A DNA stretch of 64,000 bases, from positions 496,001-560,000 of the forward strand of contig CAWIEF010000003.1 in NCBI GenBank assembly GCA_963835135.1, in the 5' to 3' direction. Position 1 is the first letter of the stretch. Each line of letters opens with the position of its first letter. The DNA is from JAVVHH01 sp963835135. GTDB taxonomy: Bacteria; Pseudomonadota; Alphaproteobacteria; Acetobacterales; Acetobacteraceae. The notes under the pieces were generated by a model that saw only the letters and a program-made list of their open reading frames with translations, had not been told where the DNA came from and searched no databases. Made by a program: the position numbers and the translations under genes. Shown piece after piece: positions 16,453 through 25,137 of this stretch.

Positions 16453-17775
16453 ATGCACGTCCTCATCCTTGGTTCGCTCGGTGGAGAACTCGGTAAGGCC
16501 GCGCGCATCGCCGCCGCGCGCGGCGCCAAGCTTCAGCAGGTCGACGACCAGCGCGCCGCGCTGTCTCGTTTGCGTGCGGATGCCAGGGTCGACCTGGTCT
16601 TGGTCGAACTGCCACACGATGTCGGCTCACTCGTCCGCTCGATGGCGACCGAGCGTATCCCGACCCCCGTCGTCGCGTGTGGCACCGATGCGGATGCGCC
16701 GTCGGCCTTGCAAGCGATGCGCGAGGGTGCGCGCGAGTTCCTGCCGCTGCCGCCCGATCCCGATCTCATCGCCGCCATCCTGGAAGCGGCCTCGGGCGAG
16801 ACCCATTCGCTCATCGCGCGCGACCCGGTCATGCTCGAAACCGTTCGCCGCGCAGAGCAGGTGGCCCCGTCGGAAGCGAGCATTCTGATCACCGGCGAGT
16901 CCGGCACCGGTAAAGAGGTGATCGCGCGTCACATCCACCGCCGCTCCCGCCGCATCAACGGCCCGTTCATCGCACTGAACTGCGCCGCCATTCCAGAGAA
17001 CCTGCTCGAGTCGGAGCTGTTCGGACATGAAAAGGGCGCCTTCAGCGGCGCGATCGCCCGCCGCGCCGGAAAGTTCGAGGCCGCTGACGGCGGCACCTTG
17101 TTACTCGACGAGATCACCGAAATGGATGTGCGCTTGCAGGCCAAGCTGCTGCGCGCGATCCAGGAGCGCGAAATCGACCGGCTCGGAGGCAGCGCGCCCG
17201 TCAAGATCAACGTCCGCATCCTGGCCACGAGCAACCGCGACCTGCCGGCCGAAGTCGCCGCAGGCCGCTTTCGCGAAGATCTATACTTCCGCCTGAACGT
17301 CGTCAGCCTCCGGCTGCCCCCGCTGCGCGAGCGGCCCGGCGACATCGAGGCGTTGGCGGACCACTACGCGCGACGCTATGCCGACGTGAACGGGGTCCCA
17401 TACCGGCCGCTGTCGCGAGCGGCACAGCAGAAACTCGGACAGCACAAGTGGCGCGGCAACGTCCGCGAGCTCGAGAATGCGGTGCATCGGTCCGTCCTGC
17501 TCGCCTCGGGCGACCTCATCGGCGCGGACGCCATCGAGCTGTCGGGCAGCGCGCCCGATGCTGCCACGCGGGCCGGCACCGGCGTGACCGGGCTGGTCGG
17601 CCAAACGATGGAACAAGTCGAACGCGACCTCATCTTGGAGACGCTCGGCCACACGCTCGGCAATCGGACCCATGCCGCCGTGATCCTCGGGATCTCGATC
17701 CGCGCGCTGCGGAACAAATTGCGCGACTACACGCGGGCCGGCATGGCCGTTCCGCCACCCGCCTATCCCGCCTAG
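16453..17775 (+). CDS. flbD: Sigma-54-dependent flagellar regulator FlbD
   Basis: A 440-residue enhancer-binding protein that activates sigma-54 RNA polymerase at late flagellar promoters. Residues 1-115 are receiver-like but lack the usual acidic pair and phospho-acceptor aspartate, as known for FlbD. The AAA+ domain has Walker A GESGTGKE, the ESELFGHEKGAFSGA loop, Walker B GGTLLLDEI, the sensor I segment ILATSNRDLP and FREDLYFRLNVVSLRLPPLRERP-type sequence. The sigma-54 contact loop is GAFSGA instead of GAFTGA. A Fis-type helix-turn-helix closes the protein (THAAVILGISIRALRNKL). Likely targets include the divergent promoters at 9947 and 10094. It sits in the fliF operon, four bases before flhA. 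Confidence 0.92.
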   Translation: MHVLILGSLGGELGKAARIAAARGAKLQQVDDQRAALSRLRADARVDLVLVELPHDVGSLVRSMATERIPTPVVACGTDADAPSALQAMREGAREFLPLPPDPDLIAAILEAASGETHSLIARDPVMLETVRRAEQVAPSEASILITGESGTGKEVIARHIHRRSRRINGPFIALNCAAIPENLLESELFGHEKGAFSGAIARRAGKFEAADGGTLLLDEITEMDVRLQAKLLRAIQEREIDRLGGSAPVKINVRILATSNRDLPAEVAAGRFREDLYFRLNVVSLRLPPLRERPGDIEALADHYARRYADVNGVPYRPLSRAAQQKLGQHKWRGNVRELENAVHRSVLLASGDLIGADAIELSGSAPDAATRAGTGVTGLVGQTMEQVERDLILETLGHTLGNRTHAAVILGISIRALRNKLRDYTRAGMAVPPPAYPA

Positions 17776-17778
17776 CCC

Positions 17779-19848
17779 ATGCAGGAGACACTGCTGCGCC
17801 TCGGCGGACGAGCTAAACCCTACATGCCCGGCACTGACGTCGGGCTCGCGGTTGGGATCATCGCGCTGCTCGCCGTGCTGGTCGTGCCGCTCCCGTCGGC
17901 GTTGCTCGACGTCGGTCTCGCACTCTCGGTCACGGCCTCGGTTCTGGTCCTCATGGTGGCCGTGTTCCTCGGCCGCCCCCTCGATTTCACCAGCTTTCCG
18001 ACGCTGTTGCTGCTGACGACTCTTCTGCGGTTGTCGCTTAACGTCGCGACCACCCGCCTGATCCTCAGCCGCGGCAACGAAGGTCCAGCCGCCGCCGGCC
18101 ATGTCGTCGAAGCGTTCGGCGGCTTCCTGATGGGCGGTGACGTCGTGATCGGCGTCATCCTGTTCTCGATCCTCCTCGTCGTGAACTTCATGGTCATCAC
18201 CAAGGGGTCGGGCCGCATCGCCGAGGTTGCGGCCCGTTTCAGCCTCGACGCCATGCCCGGTAAGCAGATGGCGATCGACGCAGATCTCTCGGCCGGCTTG
18301 ATCAACGAAGCCACGGCCCGGCTGCGGCGGCGCGAGCTGGAGGAGGAAAGCGGCTTCTACGGCGCGATGGACGGTGCCGCCAAGTTCGTGCGCGGCGATG
18401 CGATCGCCGGGCTGCTGATCACGACGATCAACATCTTCGGCGGGCTCGCGATTGGTCTGATCCGGCACGGCATGCCGTTCAGCGAAGCTGCGGCCACCTT
18501 CACGACGCTGACCGTCGGCGACGGCCTTGTCTCGCAGATCCCTGCGCTCCTCGTCTCGACGGCCGCAGGTATCGTCGTGACCAAAGGCGGCGTCGAGGGT
18601 CCGGCCGACGCGGCGCTCATGCGGCAGCTTGCCGGCAGCCCCAAGCCGCTCGCCCTCGCCGGCGCCGCGGCCGCAGCCCTCGCGTTGATGCCCGGGCTGC
18701 CGGCTCTGCCATTTCTCGGCCTGGCGTTCCTGGCCGGCGGCGGCGCGTGGCTGCGGCACAAATCGGCGAGCGCAGCCCATGCTGCGGCAACGCCGATCCC
18801 CGGACCACCGCCGGAGCCGCCGATCGCCGATGCGCTGCGCATCGACGCACTTCGGCTCGAACTCGGCTATGGCCTTCTGACGATGGCCGGTGGCGATGCG
18901 CCTCGGCTGACAGAGCAAATCAAGGGACTTCGCCGGGCCATCGCCGCCGAGATGGGGTTCGTCCTGCCGCCCGTCCGCATCCAGGACAATCTCCAGCTCC
19001 CAGCCGACTCCTACGCCATCCGCGTGAAGGAGATCGAGGCGGCGCGGGGCGATTTGCGGACCGACAAGCTGCTTGCGATGGACCCGTCTGGCAGCATTCC
19101 CGACCTTCCCGGCGAGCGAACGGTCGAGCCTGCGTTCGGCCTCCCGGCGCTGTGGATCGGCGAGGATCAGCGGGAGAGTGCGCTGCTGCGCAATCTCACC
19201 GTCGTCGACCCGGCCAGCGTCCTGACCACCCACCTGACCGAGATCGTCCGCGACTCCATGGCCGAGTTGCTGTCCTACGCCGAGACGATGAAGCTACTGG
19301 AGGACCTGCCGCGCGAGCAGCAGAAGCTCGTGGCCGACCTGATTCCTAGCCAGATCTCCGCCGGCGCCGTGCAGCGCGTGCTGCAGGCGCTGCTGACCGA
19401 GCGCATCTCGTTGCGAGACCTGCCTACTATCCTCGAGGGCATTCAAGAAGCATGCGGCGGCGGGATGCGCGCGATCCAGGTGATCGCCGGCCATGTCCGG
19501 ACCCGGCTCGCGCGCCAGATCAGCGACAGCCACGTGGGTCCGGCCGGCTACATTCCCCTCGTCACCCTGTCGCCGGAATGGGAAGCGGCGTTCAGCGAGA
19601 GCCTCGTCGGCCCGCCCGAAGACCGTCAGCTCGCGATCGCGCCGACGAAGCTGAACGAGTTCATGCAGCGCTTCCGCACGGTGTTTGAATCCGTGACCGC
19701 CGGCGGCGAAGCGCCGGTCCTGCTCTGCTCCGGCACGATACGCGCCCATGTCCGCGCCATCGTCGAGCGGTTGCGGCCGGCCACACCGGTGCTCGCACAA
19801 ACGGAAATTTACCCGCGGGCGCGGATCCGCACCCTTGGGACGGTCTGA
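17779..19848 (+). CDS. flhA: Flagellar type III export gate protein FlhA
   Basis: A 689-residue inner-membrane export protein. The N-terminal half has about eight hydrophobic helices, starting GLAVGIIALLAVLVVPLPSA. It contains the family signature TTLLRLSLNVATTRLIL and the cytoplasmic FHIPEP loop (GRIAEVAARFSLDAMPGKQM). The C-terminal cytoplasmic domain, from about residue 350, docks export chaperones and ends ARIRTLGTV. Length and architecture are normal. It begins four bases after flbD and is the last gene before a short gap with a CtrA-like box and flhF. Confidence 0.96.
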   Translation: MQETLLRLGGRAKPYMPGTDVGLAVGIIALLAVLVVPLPSALLDVGLALSVTASVLVLMVAVFLGRPLDFTSFPTLLLLTTLLRLSLNVATTRLILSRGNEGPAAAGHVVEAFGGFLMGGDVVIGVILFSILLVVNFMVITKGSGRIAEVAARFSLDAMPGKQMAIDADLSAGLINEATARLRRRELEEESGFYGAMDGAAKFVRGDAIAGLLITTINIFGGLAIGLIRHGMPFSEAAATFTTLTVGDGLVSQIPALLVSTAAGIVVTKGGVEGPADAALMRQLAGSPKPLALAGAAAAALALMPGLPALPFLGLAFLAGGGAWLRHKSASAAHAAATPIPGPPPEPPIADALRIDALRLELGYGLLTMAGGDAPRLTEQIKGLRRAIAAEMGFVLPPVRIQDNLQLPADSYAIRVKEIEAARGDLRTDKLLAMDPSGSIPDLPGERTVEPAFGLPALWIGEDQRESALLRNLTVVDPASVLTTHLTEIVRDSMAELLSYAETMKLLEDLPREQQKLVADLIPSQISAGAVQRVLQALLTERISLRDLPTILEGIQEACGGGMRAIQVIAGHVRTRLARQISDSHVGPAGYIPLVTLSPEWEAAFSESLVGPPEDRQLAIAPTKLNEFMQRFRTVFESVTAGGEAPVLLCSGTIRAHVRAIVERLRPATPVLAQTEIYPRARIRTLGTV

Positions 19849-19850
19849 GC

Positions 19851-19866
19851 TTAAGTGTTTGCTAAC
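19851..19866 (+). promoter_or_regulatory. CtrA-like binding box upstream of flhF
   Basis: TTAAGTGTTTGCTAAC fits TTAA-N7-TTAAC with one mismatch (C for T at the start of the second half). It occupies most of the 43-base gap between flhA and flhF, 26 bases before the flhF ATG, suggesting that flhF-flhG has its own promoter. Pattern evidence only. Confidence 0.42.
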
Positions 19867-19891
19867 GTCCGCCGGCTAAGCTCCGCAGGCA

Positions 19892-20905
19892 ATGCGACTT
19901 AAAGTCTATCAAGCGCCCAATATCGGCGCGGCCATGGCGATGGTGCGGGACGAGTTGGGTCCCGACGCCCTGATCGTTGCCAATCGGACCGTGGATGGCG
20001 GCGTCGAGCTCACGGCGGCACAAGACCATTCGGGACCTGAGCCGACGGTGCCGCAGGCAGCCGCTTCGCCGACCGTGCCATCGTCCTCGGTCCTGACAAC
20101 CGAGATCGCGCGTTCCGGCACGCTGCGTTGGCATGGCCTTCCTGCCGATCTGGCAGCCCGGCTTGGGCGGGGCGACCTCACCGCCGCCATCGAAGCCCAG
20201 TTCCATTTCGAGCGGCTTCCCTGTCAGCCCGCCGAATCGCCGCTGCTCTTTGTCGGCCCCCCGGGGGCGGGCAAAACGCTGACGGTCGCGCGCCTGGCGA
20301 CCCGGCTCAAGCTGTCTGGCCAGTCGGCGATGGTCATCACCTGCGACGGCCGGCGCGCGGGCGCTGCCGAGCAATTGGCGGCGTTCACCCGCTTGCTTGG
20401 CTTCACCCTAATCGTCGCCGACACTCCGCGACAACTGCAAAGCGCCGTCGCGCGACGAGCGGCTGACGAGCCGGTGCTCATCGACATGCCCGGGCTCAAC
20501 CCCTCCGATCCGGAGGATCATGACTTCCTCCGCGAATGCCAGGGTGCCGTAGGTGCCTCGAGCGTTCTCGTGCTCCCTGCAGGGCTCGACCCGGCCGATG
20601 CCGAAGACCTCGCCACCGGGTTCAAGGACCTCGGCGCGACCATGTTGATTGCCACCCGATTGGACCAGTCCCGCCGTCTGGGCGGCTTGCTCGCGGCGGC
20701 GGATCGAGGACTGGCCTTCACCGAGGCCGGGATCAGCGCCGCCGTCGCCGACGGATTGACCAAGATCACCCCTGCCTTCATCGCCGACCGGCTGTCCTAC
20801 ACGCGCTGCGCCGTAGCACCCGGCCAGTCCGGCCGCCCGACCCCCCTCTCCCCACTTGCGCTTCTTGCGCGCACTCGCAGCGAGCAGCCGGGATCTGAGC
20901 CATGA
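19892..20905 (+). CDS. flhF: Flagellar placement GTPase FlhF
   Basis: A 337-residue SRP-type GTPase that sets position and number of polar flagella. The N-terminal segment MRLKVYQAPNIGAAMAMVRD is typical for FlhF, followed by a variable Pro/Ala/Ser linker. The NG domain has P-loop GPPGAGKTLTVARLA, a G3 motif VLIDMPG (DMPG where DTPG is usual) and a G4 motif ATRLD in place of TKLD. The C-terminus is less conserved. The ATG of flhG overlaps its TGA. FlhF with FlhG normally implies one or few polar flagella. Confidence 0.9.
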   Translation: MRLKVYQAPNIGAAMAMVRDELGPDALIVANRTVDGGVELTAAQDHSGPEPTVPQAAASPTVPSSSVLTTEIARSGTLRWHGLPADLAARLGRGDLTAAIEAQFHFERLPCQPAESPLLFVGPPGAGKTLTVARLATRLKLSGQSAMVITCDGRRAGAAEQLAAFTRLLGFTLIVADTPRQLQSAVARRAADEPVLIDMPGLNPSDPEDHDFLRECQGAVGASSVLVLPAGLDPADAEDLATGFKDLGATMLIATRLDQSRRLGGLLAAADRGLAFTEAGISAAVADGLTKITPAFIADRLSYTRCAVAPGQSGRPTPLSPLALLARTRSEQPGSEP

Positions 20906-21645
20906 CGAGTTCAACTCCACGCACGATCGCGGTCGCCTCCGGCAAGGGCGGGGTGGGCAAGACCTGGTTCTCGATCACACTGGCCCATGCCCTGGCCCGC
21001 CGTGGCCGCCGCGTCCTGTTGATCGATGGCGATTTGGGTTTGGCCAATGTCGACGTGCAATTGGGCCTGTTGCCACGCATCGATCTCGGGTCCGTTCTCG
21101 CCGGTCCGTCGCGGCTGAGCGATGCGATCACCGCCTACGAGCCAGGCGGCTTCGAGATCGTCGCCGGTCGGTCCGGCTGTGGCAACCTGTCCAGTCTCGG
21201 CGAGGATCGCCTGAACGTTCTGCTTGGTGAACTCGCGCTGCTGCTGCCAGGGCGCGATCACATCCTGATCGATCTCGGAGCGGGCATTCACCAGGTCGTC
21301 CGCAACATGGCCGCTTGGGCCGACGCCTTGTTCGTAATCGCCACGGAAGAGCCCACGAGCCTCACCGACGCGTATGCAACCTTGAAGCTGCATGCCGTCG
21401 ACCGCCCGGCTGGGGACGCCCGGCTCGTCATCAACCAGGCCGAGAGCTACCGTGGTGGCGACCATACTGCGGAAACGCTGACCCGGGCCTGTGTGCACTT
21501 CCTCGGTCGGTCGCCCAGCGTTGCCGGCACCATCCGTCGCGACCCGAATGTGCCTGAGGCGATCCGGCGCCAAGCGCTCCTGCTCGCTCGGCATCCACAC
21601 AGTCCGGCAGCGATCGATCTCGAACGGATCGCCGACAGCCTGTAA
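20902..21645 (+). CDS. flhG: Flagellar number regulator FlhG/FleN (MinD-like ATPase)
   Basis: A 247-residue MinD/ParA-type ATPase acting with FlhF to limit flagellar number. The deviant Walker A ASGKGGVGKTWFS is at residue 13. The switch segment LIDGDLGLANVDVQLGL and the Walker B region ILIDLGAG are both in place. The C-terminus is shorter than in gamma-proteobacterial FleN, and no amphipathic membrane helix is obvious. It starts within the flhF stop (ATGA), so the pair is co-translated. It ends the flagellar cluster. Confidence 0.9.
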   Translation: MTSSTPRTIAVASGKGGVGKTWFSITLAHALARRGRRVLLIDGDLGLANVDVQLGLLPRIDLGSVLAGPSRLSDAITAYEPGGFEIVAGRSGCGNLSSLGEDRLNVLLGELALLLPGRDHILIDLGAGIHQVVRNMAAWADALFVIATEEPTSLTDAYATLKLHAVDRPAGDARLVINQAESYRGGDHTAETLTRACVHFLGRSPSVAGTIRRDPNVPEAIRRQALLLARHPHSPAAIDLERIADSL

Positions 21646-21695
21646 GTTCGGCTAACCTGTCCAATATGCGGTGCGGCGACCGCGGTAGAGGGCGG

Positions 21696-22838
21696 ATGAA
21701 TCTAATTTCGGCCAATCGCGACCTTCGCGTCGATTTCTTCCGCGGCGTCGCGCTGTGGCTGATCTTCATCGACCACATTCCGGGCAATTGGATTGCGCAA
21801 TTCAGCCTTCGTAACTTCGCCCTATGCGACTCCACGGAGGTGTTCGTGCTGCTGGCCGGCTATGCCGCCGGCGTCGCCTACGGCCGCAGCATGGACAAGA
21901 ACGGCTGGGTGTTCGCAGGCGCGGACGTCCTGCGGCGCGCCTGGGTTTTGTACATTGCCCACATTTTCTTATTCGTGGTGTTCAGCGCCCAAGTTTCGTA
22001 TTCGGCAACCGCGCTCGACCGCTCCGACTACCTCGAGGAGATCCACATCGACGCACTGGCCGATGCGCCGTACCGTGCGATGCTGGAAGCATTGCTGCTG
22101 CACTTCCAGCCAGCCTACCTCGACATCCTACCGATGTACATCACGCTGCTGGTGGTGTTCGCCGTCGTTATGCCGCTGCTGCGGGTACGCTGGGTTTTGC
22201 TCGCGTTGTCGGCCGGCGTGTATGCCGCCGTCCGGATCACAGGCTACAACCTTCCGTCCTGGACCGGCGGCGGCTGGTATTTCAACCCGTTCGCGTGGCA
22301 GTTCCTGTTCATGATTGGAGCCACGCTGTCGTATGGCCCGTTCAGGCTCCGCGGTTCGAAACGCCTCTACGACGTCATATCCCTTTTCATCATCCTCGGC
22401 GGCCTCGTATTGCTTTGGCTCGTTTGGCCTGCCACCGACATCGACAACCGGATGCCGCTCTGGGCGGCACGAATCCTCATCTCGGTCGACAAACAAAGCT
22501 TGCATCCCATGCGACTGCTGTCGATCTTTGCGCTCGTGTGGTTTGTGGTGCGATTGGTCCCAAAAGGGGCGAAATGGGTGCAGAGCCGGGGAGCGTTGCC
22601 ATTCGTCCTATGCGGGCAACACTCGCTCGCCGTGTTCTGCGCTGGCATATTCCTCTCATTCTTGGGACGTCTGGCGATGGAAGAGCAACCGAACTGGATG
22701 GTTCAAGCCGCGGTGAACGTCGTCGGAGCGTGCGCCCTCTGCGGGGTGGGAGCGCTGGCGGCCTGGTATCGCCGCAAGGGTGCGGCCGCCCGCAAGGATG
22801 TAGCCGCCGAACCGATCCGCAGCGCGGGAGTGGTGTGA
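21696..22838 (+). CDS. OpgC-domain acyltransferase, inner membrane
   Basis: A 380-residue polytopic membrane protein of the OpgC family, related to the enzyme that adds succinyl groups to osmoregulated periplasmic glucans. The N-terminus has the family signature DLRVDFFRGVALWLIFIDH, then about ten hydrophobic helices including WVLYIAHIFLFVVFSAQ and ILPMYITLLVVFAVVMPL. The conserved GQHSLAVFCAGIFLSFLG block lies near the end. The start at 21696 has AGAGGGCGG upstream; an ATG at 21666 is less likely. It overlaps the downstream SGNH hydrolase gene by one base. The acyl group and acceptor here are unknown. Confidence 0.85.
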   Translation: MNLISANRDLRVDFFRGVALWLIFIDHIPGNWIAQFSLRNFALCDSTEVFVLLAGYAAGVAYGRSMDKNGWVFAGADVLRRAWVLYIAHIFLFVVFSAQVSYSATALDRSDYLEEIHIDALADAPYRAMLEALLLHFQPAYLDILPMYITLLVVFAVVMPLLRVRWVLLALSAGVYAAVRITGYNLPSWTGGGWYFNPFAWQFLFMIGATLSYGPFRLRGSKRLYDVISLFIILGGLVLLWLVWPATDIDNRMPLWAARILISVDKQSLHPMRLLSIFALVWFVVRLVPKGAKWVQSRGALPFVLCGQHSLAVFCAGIFLSFLGRLAMEEQPNWMVQAAVNVVGACALCGVGALAAWYRRKGAAARKDVAAEPIRSAGVV

Positions 22839-23662
22839 TGCGTTGGGCGGCCTTGCTCCTCTCTCTGGCGGTGACGCCGCTCGCCGCGCCCCGAGCTCAC
22901 GCCGAGCAAGCGTTGAAGTGCGCAACACCGGATGACGCGGCCGGCACGTCGGCGCCGCTGCCCCATGTCACCGAGGCGCTGCGGCCCGGCGCCACGCTCA
23001 ACATCCTTGCGATCGGCTCGGCCAACCTGTTCCGCCCCGAAGCGGGTTTGGCGCCGAGCAGCCTGCTCGGCCAATCGCTCCATGGCGCGACCAAGACGAC
23101 GCTGCCACCGGCACAGGTGATCAACGAGGCGCCAAGCGGGACGGCGTTTCCGCAGCAAATGGCCACCGCGATCGAAAAGGCCGTGCCGGGTCTGACCGTC
23201 AAAGTCACCGTCCGCGGCGGCCGCGGTCTGTCGGCCACGGACCAGCTGCAACTCCTCACCGACATGCTGGGGCAGGAAAAGTTCCAGCTCGTTCTCTGGC
23301 AGACAGGCACCGTCGAAGCGGTGCGGAATTTCCCGCCCAGCGAGTTCGCGCAAACGTTGTCCGAGGGAGCCGAAAAGGTCGCCGACGCCGGCGCCGACCT
23401 GGTCCTGATCGACCCGCAGTTCAGCCGCTTCCTGCAGACCAACAGCAACATCGATCCATACGAACAAGCGTTTCAGGTCGTCGGAGCAATGCCCAGCGTG
23501 TTGTTGTTTCACCGTTTTGACCTGATGCGCAGCTGGGTCAACGACGGGCAAGTCGATCTCGAGCGCACCCCGAAGGCCAACCGGCTTGTCGCCGTCGAGC
23601 AGCTTCATGCCTGCCTTGGCGTCCAACTGGCCCGCCTGGTGCTCGGGGGCACTCGGTCATAA
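22838..23662 (+). CDS. Secreted SGNH-hydrolase-like protein paired with OpgC
   Basis: A 274-residue exported protein with a signal peptide (MRWAALLLSLAVTPLAA ending AHA). The block TLNILAIGSANLFRPEAG matches SGNH block I, in which the serine of GSAN would be the nucleophile. VKVTVRGGRGLSATDQL holds the block II glycine region, LVLWQTGTVEAV resembles block III with T/E where GxND is usual, and DLVLIDPQF follows. It is therefore probably an esterase or acyl-transfer partner acting in the periplasm. The TGATG overlap with the OpgC gene points to a joint role in acyl decoration of a glycan. Family assignment is moderately sure; substrate is unknown. Confidence 0.7.
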   Translation: MRWAALLLSLAVTPLAAPRAHAEQALKCATPDDAAGTSAPLPHVTEALRPGATLNILAIGSANLFRPEAGLAPSSLLGQSLHGATKTTLPPAQVINEAPSGTAFPQQMATAIEKAVPGLTVKVTVRGGRGLSATDQLQLLTDMLGQEKFQLVLWQTGTVEAVRNFPPSEFAQTLSEGAEKVADAGADLVLIDPQFSRFLQTNSNIDPYEQAFQVVGAMPSVLLFHRFDLMRSWVNDGQVDLERTPKANRLVAVEQLHACLGVQLARLVLGGTRS

Positions 23663-23769
23663 TTTCGTTTGCACCCGCCCCATTTGCCCCATGTGTGACT
23701 TGACACACACGCCGGCGTGCAGGGTAGCGGATCGACGCAACTTCAGCACGGCCCAGGCATTGCTGTGGT

Positions 23770-23973
23770 ATGGAACAGACATCGCATCAACCGCCCGTTG
23801 TGGATCGCTCTGACAGGACAGCCTTTGCCATCTGGCTCGGGCGGGCGCTGAAATCCTGCCACGAGGACACGGTCCACGAACCGCTGCCGGCCGAGTTGCT
23901 CGACCTGCTGCCGCCGCCCAGTAAACCGTCCAGTGCACCGTCTAGTCCGGCGACCAATCGGCCGCACCGTTAG
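23770..23973 (+). CDS. NepR-like small protein, possible anti-sigma factor
   Basis: A 67-residue protein whose core WLGRALKSCHEDTVHEPLPA followed by ELLDLLPP resembles the conserved region of NepR: LG-x-LR-x-xYD, then EP-x-P-x-x-x-LDLL. NepR holds the general stress sigma factor EcfG inactive until PhyR removes it. The N-terminus is short and the C-terminus is a Pro/Ser tail. No phyR or ecfG gene is adjacent, unlike most nepR loci, so it may be a second, orphan copy or a divergent relative. The ribosome site is poor, and the gene stands alone between the SGNH gene and mtnA. Confidence 0.5.
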   Translation: MEQTSHQPPVVDRSDRTAFAIWLGRALKSCHEDTVHEPLPAELLDLLPPPSKPSSAPSSPATNRPHR

Positions 23974-24024
23974 CGCCCGTCGCGTTCGGCTCCTATAAGG
24001 TGCTCCAGAACGAATGGGGCAGCG

Positions 24025-25137
24025 ATGAAGGTCGACGGGACGGCATACCGCACGATTTGGGTGGACGACGGCGACGGCTGGTCGGTTCGCGTGTTCGACC
24101 AGACCAAGCTGCCATGGTCGCTGGAGTACGTTCGCCTCGCCAACCTGCATGATGCGGCACATGCCATCCGGAGCATGCAGGTCCGTGGCGCGCCGCTGAT
24201 CGGCGCGACTGCCGCCTACGGGATGGCGTTGGCGATGCGGGAAAACCCGCGCAGCGACGCCATGGAGCGTGCGGCCGACGTGCTGATGGCGACCCGGCCC
24301 ACGGCCGTCAACCTTCGCTGGGCGGTCGACCGCATGTTGACCCGGCTGCGCAACACGGTCGCGGCCGACCGCGTCGATGCGGCGTATGCCGAAGCGGCGC
24401 TGATCGCCGAGGAGGACGTCGAGCAGAACGCGGCGATCGGCGATCACGGTAAGGTCTTGCTGGAGGAGATCGCCGGCCGTCAGCACGATCGACCGGTCAA
24501 TGTCCTCACGCACTGCAACGCCGGCTGGCTCGCGACCGTGGATTGGGGCACCGCGCTGGCGCCGATCTACAAGGCGCACAACGCCGGCATCCCGATCCAT
24601 GTCTGGGTCGACGAGACCCGGCCCCGCAATCAGGGCGCGTTCCTGACCGCTTGGGAACTCGGCAAGCATGGCGTCCCGCACACCGTGATCTCCGACAATG
24701 CCGGCGGACACCTCATGCAGCACCGGAAGGTCGACATCGCGATCGTCGGCGCCGACCGGGTCAGCCGCAACGGCGACGCGGCCAACAAGATCGGCACCTA
24801 TCTCAAGGCTCTTGCAGCGCATGACAATGACGTCCCGTTCTGGGTCGCCGCGCCCTCCAGCACGATCGATTGGACCGTCACCGATGGAGCGACGATCCCG
24901 ATCGAAGAGCGCGACGCGGCGGAACTGACGACCATCAGCGGCCGCGGGCTCGACGGGACGGTCACGACCGTGCGCGTGATCCCGACCAGCAGCCCGGCAG
25001 CCAACCCGGCCTTCGATGTCACCCCGTCCCGCCTGCTCACCGGATTCATCACCGAGCGCGGCCGCTGCGACGCGAGCGCAGATGGGCTGGCGAGCTTGTT
25101 CCCCGATCTGGCGCCGGCTCACGCCAAGTCGGCGTAG
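24025..25137 (+). CDS. mtnA: S-methyl-5-thioribose-1-phosphate isomerase
   Basis: A 370-residue enzyme of the methionine salvage pathway that converts methylthioribose-1-phosphate to methylthioribulose-1-phosphate. It is related to eIF2B subunits. Motifs include MQVRGAPLIGATAAYGMAL near residue 52, VLTHCNAGWLAT near residue 160 with the active-site cysteine, and VGADRVSRNGDAANKIGTY near residue 243 with the catalytic aspartate. No other salvage genes are close. Its last 19 bases overlap the 3' end of the convergent acyltransferase gene. Confidence 0.95.
   Translation: MKVDGTAYRTIWVDDGDGWSVRVFDQTKLPWSLEYVRLANLHDAAHAIRSMQVRGAPLIGATAAYGMALAMRENPRSDAMERAADVLMATRPTAVNLRWAVDRMLTRLRNTVAADRVDAAYAEAALIAEEDVEQNAAIGDHGKVLLEEIAGRQHDRPVNVLTHCNAGWLATVDWGTALAPIYKAHNAGIPIHVWVDETRPRNQGAFLTAWELGKHGVPHTVISDNAGGHLMQHRKVDIAIVGADRVSRNGDAANKIGTYLKALAAHDNDVPFWVAAPSSTIDWTVTDGATIPIEERDAAELTTISGRGLDGTVTTVRVIPTSSPAANPAFDVTPSRLLTGFITERGRCDASADGLASLFPDLAPAHAKSA

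Noticed and set aside
17281..19233. 650-codon minus-strand frame antisense to flhA
   Set aside because: Composition is Arg/Asp/Gly/His-rich with no fold or motif, as expected for a shadow of a GC-rich gene; flhA is certain on the plus strand.
23700..23740. Consensus -35 hexamer TTGACA and a TGTGTG/CACACA inverted repeat before the NepR-like gene
   Set aside because: No acceptable -10 at 16-18 bases and a short imperfect context, so neither a promoter nor an operator can be supported.
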